From the NCBI RefSeq assembly GCF_000716535.1, contig NZ_JNWV01000028.1, forward strand, positions 62,001 through 126,000: 64,000 nucleotides of DNA, given 5' to 3'. This DNA is from Streptomyces flaveolus. GTDB lineage: Bacteria; Actinomycetota; Actinomycetes; Streptomycetales; Streptomycetaceae. The position numbers and the translations under genes were made by a program. The notes beneath the pieces were generated by a model. It had not been told where the DNA came from and made no database searches. It saw only the letters and a list, made by a program, of their open reading frames with translations. Positions 1-8,577 of this stretch are shown in pieces (the stretch's first letter is position 1; the number at the start of each line of letters is the position of its first letter).

Positions 1-2
1 AA

Positions 3-1307
3 CGCGTCCTGCTGTGGGCCGACGGCCGGCTCCGGGTCGTCCCGAGCGACCGCCGTACCGGCAGCGACGACGACGGCGACACCAGCGTCAGCGTCGACCT
101 CGCCCGGGTCCGGCAGACCGTCGACCCGGCCGCCGAGTGGCGGCAGATGTTCGACGAGACCGGCCGCCTCATGCGCGACCACTTCTGGCGCCCCGACCTC
201 GGCGGCACCGACTGGGACGGCGTCCTCGCCCGCTACCGCCCGCTCCTGGCCCGCCTCGCCACCCACAGCGACCTGGTCGACCTGCTCTGGGAGGTGCACG
301 GCGAACTCGGCACCTCGCACGCCTACGTCGTCCCGCGCGGCGGCTCCGGCCGCCGCGCCCGGCACGGCCTGCTCGGCGCCGACATCTCCCGCCACGAGGA
401 CGGCAGCTGGCGCATCGACCGCATCCTGCCGTCGGAGACCTCCGACCCGGACGCCCGCTCCCCGCTCGCCGCGCCCGGCGTCGCGGTCCGCCCCGGCGAC
501 GCGATCATCGCGGTCGCCGGCCACCAGGTCGACCCGGTGACGGGCCCGGGCCCGTTGCTCGTCGGCACGGCCGGCCACCCGGTGGAGCTGACCGTCTCCC
601 CGGCCGGCGGCGGCGAACCCCGGCACACGGTCGTCATCCCCATCGCCGACGAGGAGCCCCTGCGCTACCACGCCTGGGTCGCCGACCGGCGCGCCTACGT
701 CCACGCGGCCTCCGCGGGCCGCCTCGGCTACCTCCACGTCCCGGACATGCAGGCCCCCGGCTGGGCCCAGATCCACCGCGACCTGCGCGTCGAGGTCGCC
801 CGCGAAGGCCTCGTCGTCGACGTCCGTGAGAACCGGGGCGGCCACACCTCCCAGCTCGTGGTCGAGAAACTGGCCCGCCGGATCATCGGCTGGGACCTCC
901 CGCGCGGCATGCGCCCCACCAGCTATCCGCTGGACGCTCCACGCGGCCCGGTCGTCGCCGTCGCCAACGAGTTCTCCGGCTCCGACGGCGACATCGTCAA
1001 CGCGGCGATCAAGGCCCTGGGGATCGGCCCGGTCGTCGGCACCCGCACCTGGGGCGGAGTCATCGGCATCGACAGCCGCTACCGCCTGCTCGACGGCACC
1101 CTGGTCACCCAGCCGAAGTACGCGATGTGGCTGGAGGGCCTGGGCTGGGACGTGGAGAACCACGGGGTGGATCCCGACGTGGAGGTCGTGCAGAGGCCGC
1201 AGGACTGGGCGGAGGGCCGCGACGCCCAACTGGACGAGGCGATCAGGCTCGCACTGGAGGCACTGGAGGAGCGGCCCGCGAAGACACCGCCGGGCATGCC
1301 CACCTGA
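3..1307 (+). CDS. Tricorn-type S41 protease, C-terminal part (5' end outside window)
   Basis: The reading frame is open from the window edge to the TGA at 1305-1307, so the N-terminal beta-propeller region lies upstream. The visible part has the tricorn core order: a helical region with GTSHAY near base 310, which matches the Ser-His of the catalytic tetrad, a PDZ-like domain (GDAIIAVAGHQV), and the S41 nucleophile region ending in SGSDGD near base 975. ENHGVDPD near base 1160 fits the last catalytic acid. Tricorn homologues are large cytosolic peptidases that trim oligopeptides. All the expected active-site elements are present in what can be seen. Next comes a HIT gene, 42 bp downstream on the same strand. 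Confidence 0.88.
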   Translation, partial: RVLLWADGRLRVVPSDRRTGSDDDGDTSVSVDLARVRQTVDPAAEWRQMFDETGRLMRDHFWRPDLGGTDWDGVLARYRPLLARLATHSDLVDLLWEVHGELGTSHAYVVPRGGSGRRARHGLLGADISRHEDGSWRIDRILPSETSDPDARSPLAAPGVAVRPGDAIIAVAGHQVDPVTGPGPLLVGTAGHPVELTVSPAGGGEPRHTVVIPIADEEPLRYHAWVADRRAYVHAASAGRLGYLHVPDMQAPGWAQIHRDLRVEVAREGLVVDVRENRGGHTSQLVVEKLARRIIGWDLPRGMRPTSYPLDAPRGPVVAVANEFSGSDGDIVNAAIKALGIGPVVGTRTWGGVIGIDSRYRLLDGTLVTQPKYAMWLEGLGWDVENHGVDPDVEVVQRPQDWAEGRDAQLDEAIRLALEALEERPAKTPPGMPT

Positions 1308-1349
1308 CCGACTACGATGCCCACGGTATTGATCACAGGAGGCACACCC

Positions 1350-1703
1350 ATGTCCGGAGAGCCGCAGAACGACTGCCTGTTCTGCAAGATCGTCGCGGGC
1401 GAGATCCCGGCGACGATCGTCCGCGAGACCGAAACGACCGTGGCCTTCCGGGACATAAACCCCCAGGCCCCGACCCACGTCCTGGTGATCCCCAAGGCCC
1501 ACTACGAGAACGCGGCAGCCCTCGCCGCCGGCGCGCCGGAACTCGCCGCCGACGTCCTGCGCGAGACCCAGGCCGTCGCCGACGAGGAGAAGCTCGACAG
1601 CTACCGCCTCGTCTTCAACACCGGCAGCGGCGCCGGTCAGACCGTCTGGCACGCCCACGCCCACGTCCTCGGCGGCCGTGGCCTGCAGTGGCCGCCCGGA
1701 TAG
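1350..1703 (+). CDS. HIT-family (histidine triad) nucleotide-binding protein
   Basis: This is a 117-residue HIT protein, typical of small Hint-like nucleotide hydrolases or transferases that act on AMP-lysine or AMP-amide type substrates in the cytosol. It carries CLFCKIVAGEIPA at the N-terminus and the triad HAHAHVLGG near the C-terminus (H-x-H-x-H). The ATG at 1350 follows an AGGAGG ribosome site at about 1336-1342 and is preferred over an in-frame ATG at 1317. The next gene, RNase Z, starts 7 bp after its stop, so the two are probably co-transcribed. The physiological substrate cannot be read from the sequence. Confidence 0.9.
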   Translation: MSGEPQNDCLFCKIVAGEIPATIVRETETTVAFRDINPQAPTHVLVIPKAHYENAAALAAGAPELAADVLRETQAVADEEKLDSYRLVFNTGSGAGQTVWHAHAHVLGGRGLQWPPG

Positions 1704-1709
1704 GCAACC

Positions 1710-2615
1710 GTGTCCGTCCGTGAACTGGTGGTCCTCGGCACCGCCAGCCAGGTCCCGACCCGGCACCGCAACCACAACGGCTACCTGCTGCGGTGGGACG
1801 GCGAGGGCATCCTGTTCGACCCCGGCGAGGGCACGCAGCGGCAGATGCTGCGCGCCGGGGTCGCCGCCCACGACCTGAACCGGATCTGCGTCACGCACTT
1901 CCACGGTGACCACTCCCTCGGCCTCGCCGGGGTCATCCAGCGGATCAACCTCGACCAGGTGCCGCACGAGGTCACCGCGCACTACCCGCGCTCGGGGCAG
2001 CGCTTCTTCGACCGCCTGCGCTACGCGACCGCCTACCGCGAGACGGTCGGTCTCACCGAGGCCCCGGTGGCCGCCGACGGCATCCTCGCGGTGACCCGGT
2101 CGTACACCCTGGAGGCCCGCAGGCTCTCGCACCCGGTCGAGTCCTACGGCTACCGCCTGATCGAACCCGACGGCCGCCGCATGCTCCCGGACCGGCTCGC
2201 CGCGCTCGGCGTCGAGGGGCCGGACGTGGGCCGCCTCCAGCGCGAGGGCCGGCTCGGGGACGTGACGCTGGAGGACGTCAGCGAGGTCCGGCGCGGGCAG
2301 CGGTTCGCGTTCGTCATGGACACCCGGCTCTGCGACGGCGTGCACGCCCTCGCGGAGGGCTGCGACCTGCTCGTCATCGAGTCCACCTTCCTCGACGAGG
2401 ACGTGCAACTCGCCATCGAGCACGGACACCTGACGGCCGGGCAGGCCGCCGCCGTGGCCCGGGACGCCGGTGTGCGGCACCTCGTGCTCACCCACTTCAG
2501 CCAGCGCTACACCGACCCCGGGGAGTTCGAGCGGCAGGCGCGGGCGGCCGGGTTCACGGGGAAGCTGACCGTGGCCCACGACCTCCTGCGGGTACCGGTT
2601 CCGAAACGCCGGTAA
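1710..2615 (+). CDS. rnz: Ribonuclease Z (tRNA 3' processing endonuclease)
   Basis: This 301-residue metallo-beta-lactamase-fold nuclease removes the 3' trailer from pre-tRNAs. The zinc motif [11 protein letters not shown] lies near residues 62-72. The early [12 protein letters not shown], the substrate-clamping middle region, and later the VMDTRLCDG and [11 protein letters not shown] histidine regions and THFSQRY are all in the order expected for RNase Z. The GTG at 1710 is taken as the start because [13 protein letters not shown] is the usual family N-terminus. The length is normal and no key histidine is missing. It follows the HIT gene closely and is separated by 20 bp from the deaminase gene. 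Confidence 0.9.
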   Translation: MSVRELVVLGTASQVPTRHRNHNGYLLRWDGEGILFDPGEGTQRQMLRAGVAAHDLNRICVTHFHGDHSLGLAGVIQRINLDQVPHEVTAHYPRSGQRFFDRLRYATAYRETVGLTEAPVAADGILAVTRSYTLEARRLSHPVESYGYRLIEPDGRRMLPDRLAALGVEGPDVGRLQREGRLGDVTLEDVSEVRRGQRFAFVMDTRLCDGVHALAEGCDLLVIESTFLDEDVQLAIEHGHLTAGQAAAVARDAGVRHLVLTHFSQRYTDPGEFERQARAAGFTGKLTVAHDLLRVPVPKRR

Positions 2616-2635
2616 AACACCCGTACGATGCTTTG

Positions 2636-3640
2636 ATGCCCCTCCCGAAAGCAGAACTGCACCTCCACATCGAAGGCACCCTGGAACCGGAGCTCGCCTT
2701 CGAGCTGGCCGCCCGCAACGGCGTGACCCTCCCGTACGCGGACACCGACGCCCTCCGCGAGGCCTACCGGTTCGAGGACCTCCAGTCCTTCCTGGACCTC
2801 TACTACGAGCTGATGGCCGTCCTGCGCACCGAGCAGGACTTCGCCGACCTGGCGAACGCCTATCTGGCCCGGGCCGCCGCGCAGGGCGTGCGGCACGCGG
2901 AGATCTTCTTCGACCCGCAGGCCCACCTGGCCCGGGGCGTGGCCATGGGCACGGTCGTGGAGGGGCTGTGGCGGGCGCTCGGCAGCAGCGAGGCCGACCA
3001 CGGCGTCTCCACGAAGCTGATCATGTGCTTCCTGCGGGACGAGTCCGCCGAGTCGGCGCTGGCCACCCTGGAGGCCGCGAAGCCGTACCTGGACCGGATC
3101 ACCGGTGTCGGACTGGACTCCGCCGAGGTCGGGCACCCGCCGGTGAAGTTCCGGGAGGTCTACGAGGCCGCCGCCGCGCTCGGGCTGCGCCGGGTCGCGC
3201 ACGCGGGTGAGGAGGGGCCGCCGGAGTACATCACCGAGGCACTGGACGTGCTCGGCGTGGAGCGCGTCGACCACGGCCTGCGCTGCATGGAGGACCCGGC
3301 GCTGGTCGAGCGGCTGGTCCGGGAGCGGATTCCGCTCACGCTGTGCCCGCTGTCCAACGTCCGGCTCCGGACCGTCGACACGCTCGCCGACCACCCCCTG
3401 CCCGCCATGCTCGACGCCGGCCTGCTGTGCACGGTCAACTCCGACGACCCCGCGTACTTCGGCGGGTACGCGGGCGACAACTTCGCGGCCGTGCACCAGA
3501 CCCTGGGGCTGTCGCGGGACCGGCTGCGCGAGCTGGCCCGCAACTCCTTCCTCGCCTCCTTCCTGGAGGACGACGAGGAGCGGCGGGCGCGCTGTCTCGC
3601 CGAGGTCGACGCCTACGAGTTCGGGGACGCGGTGTCGTAG
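2636..3640 (+). CDS. Adenine deaminase-type member of the adenosine/adenine deaminase family
   Basis: A 334-residue TIM-barrel metal-dependent deaminase. The metal ligands are visible as HLHIEG at the N-terminus, HAGEEGPPEY in the middle, VDHGLR, and NSDDPAYFGGY near the C-terminus. FFDPQAH plus GLDSAEVGHPP and PLSNVRL are features I associate with the adenine deaminase (Ade/Aah1, EC 3.5.4.2) subgroup rather than true adenosine deaminases, so the usual label adenosine deaminase may be wrong for this protein. The ATG at 2636 is preferred to the adjacent TTG at 2633. The 3' end overlaps the last codons of the convergent MFS gene by 28 bp. Role: purine salvage, converting adenine to hypoxanthine. 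Confidence 0.8.
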   Translation: MPLPKAELHLHIEGTLEPELAFELAARNGVTLPYADTDALREAYRFEDLQSFLDLYYELMAVLRTEQDFADLANAYLARAAAQGVRHAEIFFDPQAHLARGVAMGTVVEGLWRALGSSEADHGVSTKLIMCFLRDESAESALATLEAAKPYLDRITGVGLDSAEVGHPPVKFREVYEAAAALGLRRVAHAGEEGPPEYITEALDVLGVERVDHGLRCMEDPALVERLVRERIPLTLCPLSNVRLRTVDTLADHPLPAMLDAGLLCTVNSDDPAYFGGYAGDNFAAVHQTLGLSRDRLRELARNSFLASFLEDDEERRARCLAEVDAYEFGDAVS

Positions 3641-4860
3641 GCGCCCCGCGCGGGTACGGCGGGCGTCTCCACCCGGACCTCCACGACCGGGAGCTCCGCG
3701 ACCGGGGCTTCGACCGGGACCTCCACGACCGGCAGAGGGCGCCTGCCCGTCCGCAGCGCCACCGCCGTCATCGGCACGGCGACCAGCAGCAGCCCGGCGC
3801 CGAGCACCCGCCCCATCGCCGGGAAGCCCGCCCCGGCCGCCAGCACACTGCCCGCGAGCGGCCCCGCCGCCGTGCCCAGCGAGGACGCCGCGCCGACCAG
3901 GACCGTCCAGCGGCCCCGCGGGTCCAGGGAGGCGGCCAGGGCGATGACGTAGGAGAGCACGACCGGGTAGAGCAGGTTCCAGGCGATCTCGCCCGCCGCG
4001 AACGCGGCCAGGTCCGTGGCCGCCGCGCTGAGCGCGACGCAGCCCGCGATGAGCGCCGTACCGGCGCCGATGGGCAGGGCCCGGCCCAGCCGCGGGCCGA
4101 GCGCGCCCGCGCCCACGACCCCGAGGAGTCCGGCGCCGAGCGCGACCGCGAAGACCGCGCCGACGGTGACCTCGGTGAGGTGGGCCTGGTCGAGGCCGAT
4201 CCGCCCGCTGACGCCCCACAGGGCGTTCTGGGCGAGGGACCAGCAGGGCATCGCGGCGGCCAGCAGCAGGCCGGCGCGCGGGTGGGGGAGGCGGTCGTAC
4301 CCGACGGCCGCGCGGGCCGGGGCCGTACGACCGGGCAGGCGGCCGGTGAGCGGCCAGACGGCGAGCGCGGTCAGCGCGATGGCGGCGAGCGGGAGGCCGT
4401 GGCCGGGGCCGAGGTGCGGGATCGTCAGGTACAGGGCGCCCGCGAGGGCGGAGACGCCGAGCAGGCCGAGGGTGGTGACCCGGTGCGGGTCACGCTGGCC
4501 GGCGATGCCGCTCGCGGCCACCGCCGTGACCGTGCCGGACCCGAGGCCGCCGACGACCGCGCCCGCGACGACGGCCGGTACGGCGCCGGTGAGGGCGGCG
4601 CCGCCGTAGCCGAGGGCGGCGAGCGCGAGACCGGCGCGGGCGAGGAGACGGGGGCCGGTCCTCTCGACCCGGGAGGCCAGCAGGAAGCCGGCGGTCGCCG
4701 AACTCAGCAGCAGGGCACTGCCGATGGCGCCCGCCTGGGTCGCGCTGAGCGGCAGTCCGCTGTCGAGTCTGCCGACGGTGGTGGGCAGCAGGTAGGGGGC
4801 GAGGTACCCGGCCGTGAACAGGGCGACGAGGGGCCAGGGCAGGGTGCGGGGGGCGGACAC
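3613..4860 (-). CDS. MFS transporter of unknown substrate
   Basis: About 415 residues with roughly 12 hydrophobic segments of the major facilitator superfamily. The pattern (LPLSATQAGAIGSALLLSSATAGF in the first loop region, repeated GxxxG helices) places it among drug- or sugar-type MFS proteins, but no substrate signature is clear. The GTG at 4860 is chosen because a GGGA site sits 8 bases upstream and the membrane region starts immediately; an ATG at 4959 would add a non-conserved stretch. The cytoplasmic C-terminal tail is odd: it consists of near repeats of PVVEVPVE/APVAELP/PVVEVRVE. It is transcribed away from the glucarate genes and shares their promoter region, so uptake of an acid sugar is possible but unproven. 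Confidence 0.75.
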   Translation of the reverse strand: MSAPRTLPWPLVALFTAGYLAPYLLPTTVGRLDSGLPLSATQAGAIGSALLLSSATAGFLLASRVERTGPRLLARAGLALAALGYGGAALTGAVPAVVAGAVVGGLGSGTVTAVAASGIAGQRDPHRVTTLGLLGVSALAGALYLTIPHLGPGHGLPLAAIALTALAVWPLTGRLPGRTAPARAAVGYDRLPHPRAGLLLAAAMPCWSLAQNALWGVSGRIGLDQAHLTEVTVGAVFAVALGAGLLGVVGAGALGPRLGRALPIGAGTALIAGCVALSAAATDLAAFAAGEIAWNLLYPVVLSYVIALAASLDPRGRWTVLVGAASSLGTAAGPLAGSVLAAGAGFPAMGRVLGAGLLLVAVPMTAVALRTGRRPLPVVEVPVEAPVAELPVVEVRVETPAVPARGAYDTASPNS

Positions 4861-5208
4861 GGGCGTTCCCAGGGCAGGCGAGAAGTGCGGCTCGGAAAAA
4901 AGGGGGATGGGCTGCGACCGTCGACGGACAGGAACGCGCGAGCAAGTTGTATCAAGCACGCGGTTGCGGAAGAAGTCCGGCGGGTGTGATCCGGGCCACG
5001 GTTGCGTTTGGTGATGGTGGGCGGGGGTAGAAGAACCTAGCCCCTGTTCTCATATGTGGATGTTATTCACAAGAGGGGATGGTCAGGTGGGCGGCGACCC
5101 GGCTCCGCAGGACGTGGCGCGGCGGTTGCGCGCGGGGATGGCGCGCGGCGTGCTGTCCTTCCGGCTCACCGCCTTCCACGACGACGGCACCCTCGATCCC
5201 GGCGGCTT

Positions 5209-5248
5209 CCGCACCCATGTCGCCGGCCGGCCGGCGACATGGGTGCGG
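5209..5248. repeat. Perfect 40-bp loop-free palindrome inside kdgD
   Basis: Bases 5209-5228 are followed at once by their exact reverse complement at 5229-5248. The left half is normal kdgD coding sequence (…FRTHVAG); the right half replaces the expected family sequence before AVFPACGTGEF and shifts the frame by +1. The pattern looks like a template-switch or snap-back event, or an assembly artefact. Confidence 0.9.
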
Positions 5249-5689
5249 CGCCGTCTTCCCGGCGTGCGGCACCGGCGAGTTCTTCTCGCTGGACGAGGAC
5301 GAGTACCGGACGGTCGTCACCCTCGCCGTCCAGGAGGCCGCGGGCCGGGTGCCCGTGGTGGCCGGTACGGGGTACGGCTGGGCGCAGGCCGCGTGGTTCG
5401 CGCGGATCGCCGAGGAGGCCGGCGCCGACGCCCTGCTCGTGCTGCCGCACTACCTGACCGAGGCCCCGCAGGACGGCCTCGCCGCCCGCACCCGGCTGCC
5501 GCTGATCGCCTATCGGCGCGGCCAAGTCGCCTGCAGCGTGAGCTTGTTGCGGCGCGTCGCCCGCGTCCCGAACGTCATCGGGCTCAAGGACGGCCGCAGC
5601 GACCTGGACCGGCTCCAGCGCCTCACCCTGGCCGCCCCCGACGGCTTCCACTTCTTCAACGGCGCCGCCACCGCCGAGATCCAGGCCCG

Positions 5690-5730
5690 CTCCCCCAGGC
5701 TCGAATGTGCTCGCGCGGGGGGACCCCCAT
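5690..5730. repeat. Short GC-rich palindromic insert in kdgD (C5-AGG…G6-A-C5-AT type)
   Basis: The insert begins CTCCCCCAGGCTCGA, ends GGGGGGACCCCCAT, and has complementary ends. It replaces a few bases of kdgD (the expected A-Y of …ARAYAAVGVP) with a net change of about +35 bases. That explains the return to the original frame. From memory, similar CTCCCCCAG…GGGGGACCCCCAT elements recur in Streptomyces genomes, but I cannot confirm other copies here. Confidence 0.6.
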
Positions 5731-6054
5731 CGCCGCCGTCGGCGTCCCCGCCTACTCCTCCGCCGTCCATGCCTTCGCCCCCGAGATCGCGGGCGCCTTC
5801 TTCACCGCGCTGTGCGACGACGACCATGGCACCGTCGACACGCTGCTGCGCGACTTCCACGTCCCGTTCGTCGAACTCCGCGACCGTGCGCCCGGATACG
5901 CCGTGTCCCTGGTGAAGGCGGCGGCCCGGCTGCGCGGGCAGCCCGTCGGCCCGGTGCGCGCCCCGCTCGCCGACCCCTCGCCCGCCGGCCTCGCCGACCT
6001 CGCCGACCTGAAGGCCCTCCTCACCGCCGGACCCGACCTCGTAGGAGCCTTGCT

Positions 6055-7344
6055 GTGACCCGTGACCTGACCATCGCCGAGGTGCGGCTGACGCCGATCC
6101 TGGTCGCCGACCCGCCGCTGCTCAACACCCAGGGCGTGCACCAGCCGTACACCCCGCGGCTGATCGTGGAGATCGTCACCGCCGACGGGACCACCGGGCT
6201 CGGCGAGACCTACGGCGACACCAAGTACCTGGAGCCGGCCCGGTCGCTGGCCGAGCGGCTCGCCGGACGGTCGGTCATGGACGTGAACGGCCTGTTCGGG
6301 ATCGACCTCGCCGTGGACGCCTCCCGGGTCGAGGGGGAGGCGGACGCGGGCGGGCTGCGCGGGGTGCAGACCGTCGACAAGCTCCGGATGTCCGTGCTGT
6401 CCGCCTTCGAGGTCGCCTGCCTCGACGCCCAGGGCAAGGCGCTCGGGCTGCCCGTGCACGCCCTGCTCGGCGGCAAGGTGCGCGACGCGGTCGAGTACAG
6501 CGCCTATCTCTTCTACAAGTGGGACCGGCACCCGGCGGGAGTCCCCGCCGAGCCCGACGAGTGGGGCGCCGCGCTCGACCCGGCCGGCGTGGTGGAACAG
6601 GCACGCCGGCTCCAGGAACGGCACGGCTTCGGCTCGTTCAAGCTCAAGGGCGGGGTGTTCCCGCCCGACGAGGAGATCGCCGCCGTCCGCGCCCTCGCCC
6701 AGGCCTTCCCCGGACACCCACTGCGGCTCGACCCCAACGGCGCCTGGTCGGTGGAGACCTCGCTGAAGGTCGCGAAGGAACTCGGCGACGTCCTGGAGTA
6801 CCTGGAGGACCCGACGCTGGGCACGCCGGGCATGGCCGAGGTGGCGGCCGGTACGGACGTCCCCCTCGCCACCAACATGTGCGTCACCACCTTCGGGGAG
6901 ATCAAGGAGGCGTTCACCAAGGACGCCGTCCAGGTCGTCCTGTCCGACCACCACTACTGGGGCGGACTGCGCAACACCCAGCACCTCGCCGCGATCTGCG
7001 CCGCCTTCGGGGTCGGGGTGTCCATGCACTCCAACACCCATCTCGGCATCAGCCTCGCCGCGATGACCCAGGTGGCGGCCACGGTCCCGAACCTCCACCA
7101 CGCCTGCGACTCCCACTACCCCTGGCAGTCCGAGGACGTCCTCACCGAGCGGCTCACCTTCGACGGCGGCCGGGTCGCGGTGTCCGACGCGCCGGGCCTC
7201 GGCGTCGAGTTGGACCGCGACGAACTGGCCCGGCTGCACCGGCGGTGGGCCGAGGACGACTGCTCGCTGCGCGACCGCGACGACGCGGCGGCGATGCGCG
7301 CCGCCGAACCGGACTGGCGGACACCGGCGATGCCCCGCTGGTGA
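6055..7344 (+). CDS. gudD: Glucarate dehydratase (enolase superfamily)
   Basis: A 429-residue enolase-superfamily enzyme that dehydrates D-glucarate to 5-dehydro-4-deoxyglucarate, the substrate of KdgD encoded just upstream. The capping domain covers about residues 1-130. The barrel shows the K-x-K base FKLKGG, metal ligands in RLDPNGAW and LEDPT, and SMHSNTHLG with the general-base histidine. The GTG at 6055 follows GTAGGAG at 6041-6047 and overlaps the kdgD stop (GTGA). The gene is intact, so the step after it is the one lost if kdgD is truly broken. No 2-oxoglutarate semialdehyde dehydrogenase lies nearby. Confidence 0.88.
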   Translation: MTRDLTIAEVRLTPILVADPPLLNTQGVHQPYTPRLIVEIVTADGTTGLGETYGDTKYLEPARSLAERLAGRSVMDVNGLFGIDLAVDASRVEGEADAGGLRGVQTVDKLRMSVLSAFEVACLDAQGKALGLPVHALLGGKVRDAVEYSAYLFYKWDRHPAGVPAEPDEWGAALDPAGVVEQARRLQERHGFGSFKLKGGVFPPDEEIAAVRALAQAFPGHPLRLDPNGAWSVETSLKVAKELGDVLEYLEDPTLGTPGMAEVAAGTDVPLATNMCVTTFGEIKEAFTKDAVQVVLSDHHYWGGLRNTQHLAAICAAFGVGVSMHSNTHLGISLAAMTQVAATVPNLHHACDSHYPWQSEDVLTERLTFDGGRVAVSDAPGLGVELDRDELARLHRRWAEDDCSLRDRDDAAAMRAAEPDWRTPAMPRW

Positions 7345-7419
7345 TCCGGCGCCGCACGGCATCCCGGTGCGTGACCTGGTGCACACTGGCCAGAACCGCA
7401 CCACGCCAGGGAGCGCACC

Positions 7420-8577
7420 GTGACGCCGTCGCACACCCTCACCGGAGAGGAACCGGAACACCTCACCCAGGCAGCGCGCTGCCAGACCCAGGTCGACCCG
7501 CTCGCCGCGCTGCGCGCCCCCGGTGACCCGCCCTGGGACGTCTACCTCACCGGCACGGTCTTCCTCGACATCATCTTCACCGGGCTGGACTCGGCGCCGG
7601 TGCGCGGCACCGAGTCCTGGGCCCGGGGCATGGGCTCCAGCCCCGGCGGCGTCGCCAACATGGCCGCCGCCCTGGCCCGGCTCGGCCTGCGGACCGCCCT
7701 CGCGGCGGCCTTCGGCGACGACCACTACGGCGAGTACTGCTGGGACGCGCTGGAGCAGGGCGAGGGCATCGACCTGTCCGCCTCGCGGACCGTGCGCGGC
7801 TGGCACTCGCCGGTGACCGTCTCCATGGCCTACGAGGGCGAGCGGACCATGGTCTCCCACGGGCACGAGCCCCCCGCGGAGGCCGTGCTCCTCCAGGAGG
7901 GCGCCACCGCCCGGCCGCCCCGCGCGCGGGCCGCCGTCGCCTCCCTGACGCCCGGCCGCAGCGCGCCCTGGGTCGCGCAGGCCGCCCGCGCGGGCACCCG
8001 CATCTTCGCCGACGTCGGCTGGGACGAGACGGGGGCGTGGGACCTGTCCGGGCTGGCCGACCTGGAGCACTGCGAGGCCTTCCTGCCCAACGCGGAGGAG
8101 GCTAAGCGGTACACCGGCACCGACTGTCCGCGGCTCGCCGCGCACGCACTGAGCGAATACGTGCCGGTCGCCGTGGTCACGCTGGGCTCGGACGGCGCCT
8201 ACGCGGTGGACCGGCGGACCGGGGAGACGGCGGAGGTGCCGGCCATCGAGGTGGAGGCGCTGGATCCCACCGGAGCGGGGGACGTGTTCGTCGCCGGGTT
8301 CGTGACCGGGTCCCTGGCGGGGTGGCCGCTGGCCGACCGGCTGGCCTTCGCGGGGCTCACGGCCGCGCTGTCGGTGCAGGAGTTCGGGGGGTCCCTGTCG
8401 GCGCCCGGATGGTCGGAGATCGGGGCGTGGTGGCGGCGCGTGCAGTCCCTGCCGGGGCAGTCGCCGGCGGCGCTTCGGCGGTACGAGTTCCTGGAGGGCC
8501 TGGTGCCGGAGAAACTGGACCGGCCGTGGCCGCTGCGGAGGGCCGTACCGACCATCGGCTTCCGCCGGTCCGGCTGA
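7420..8577 (+). CDS. PfkB-family sugar kinase
   Basis: A 385-residue ribokinase-like carbohydrate or nucleoside kinase. It has the N-terminal glycine-rich substrate region (SSPGGVANMAAALARLGL), the central sheet and the C-terminal PfkB signature DPTGAGDVFVAGF with the catalytic Asp. The GTG at 7420 has GGGAG 9 bases upstream. It lies 75 bp after gudD on the same strand and could be co-transcribed. Its sugar substrate is not evident; a role with a keto-deoxy acid sugar is only suggested by position. It is followed by the long repeat-filled gap. Confidence 0.82.
   Translation: MTPSHTLTGEEPEHLTQAARCQTQVDPLAALRAPGDPPWDVYLTGTVFLDIIFTGLDSAPVRGTESWARGMGSSPGGVANMAAALARLGLRTALAAAFGDDHYGEYCWDALEQGEGIDLSASRTVRGWHSPVTVSMAYEGERTMVSHGHEPPAEAVLLQEGATARPPRARAAVASLTPGRSAPWVAQAARAGTRIFADVGWDETGAWDLSGLADLEHCEAFLPNAEEAKRYTGTDCPRLAAHALSEYVPVAVVTLGSDGAYAVDRRTGETAEVPAIEVEALDPTGAGDVFVAGFVTGSLAGWPLADRLAFAGLTAALSVQEFGGSLSAPGWSEIGAWWRRVQSLPGQSPAALRRYEFLEGLVPEKLDRPWPLRRAVPTIGFRRSG

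Larger units (their letters stand above)
5087..6058 (+). pseudogene. kdgD: 5-dehydro-4-deoxyglucarate dehydratase (kdgD), disrupted by two frameshifting lesions
   Basis: The product would be a DapA-family enzyme converting 5-dehydro-4-deoxyglucarate to 2-oxoglutarate semialdehyde. Homology runs through three frames: from the GTG at 5087 (LSFRLTAFHDDGTLDPGGFRT) to about 5228, then the next frame from AVFPACGTGEF near 5250 to about 5690 (including the Schiff-base lysine region GLKDGRSD), then back to the first frame from GVPAYSSAVHAFAPEIAG at about 5737. The first break is a perfect 40-bp palindrome at 5209-5248; the second is a 40-base GC-rich insert at about 5691-5730. Each changes the frame and the two cancel. 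The gene is most likely inactive unless the assembly is wrong. It ends in a GTGA overlap with gudD. Confidence 0.8.
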
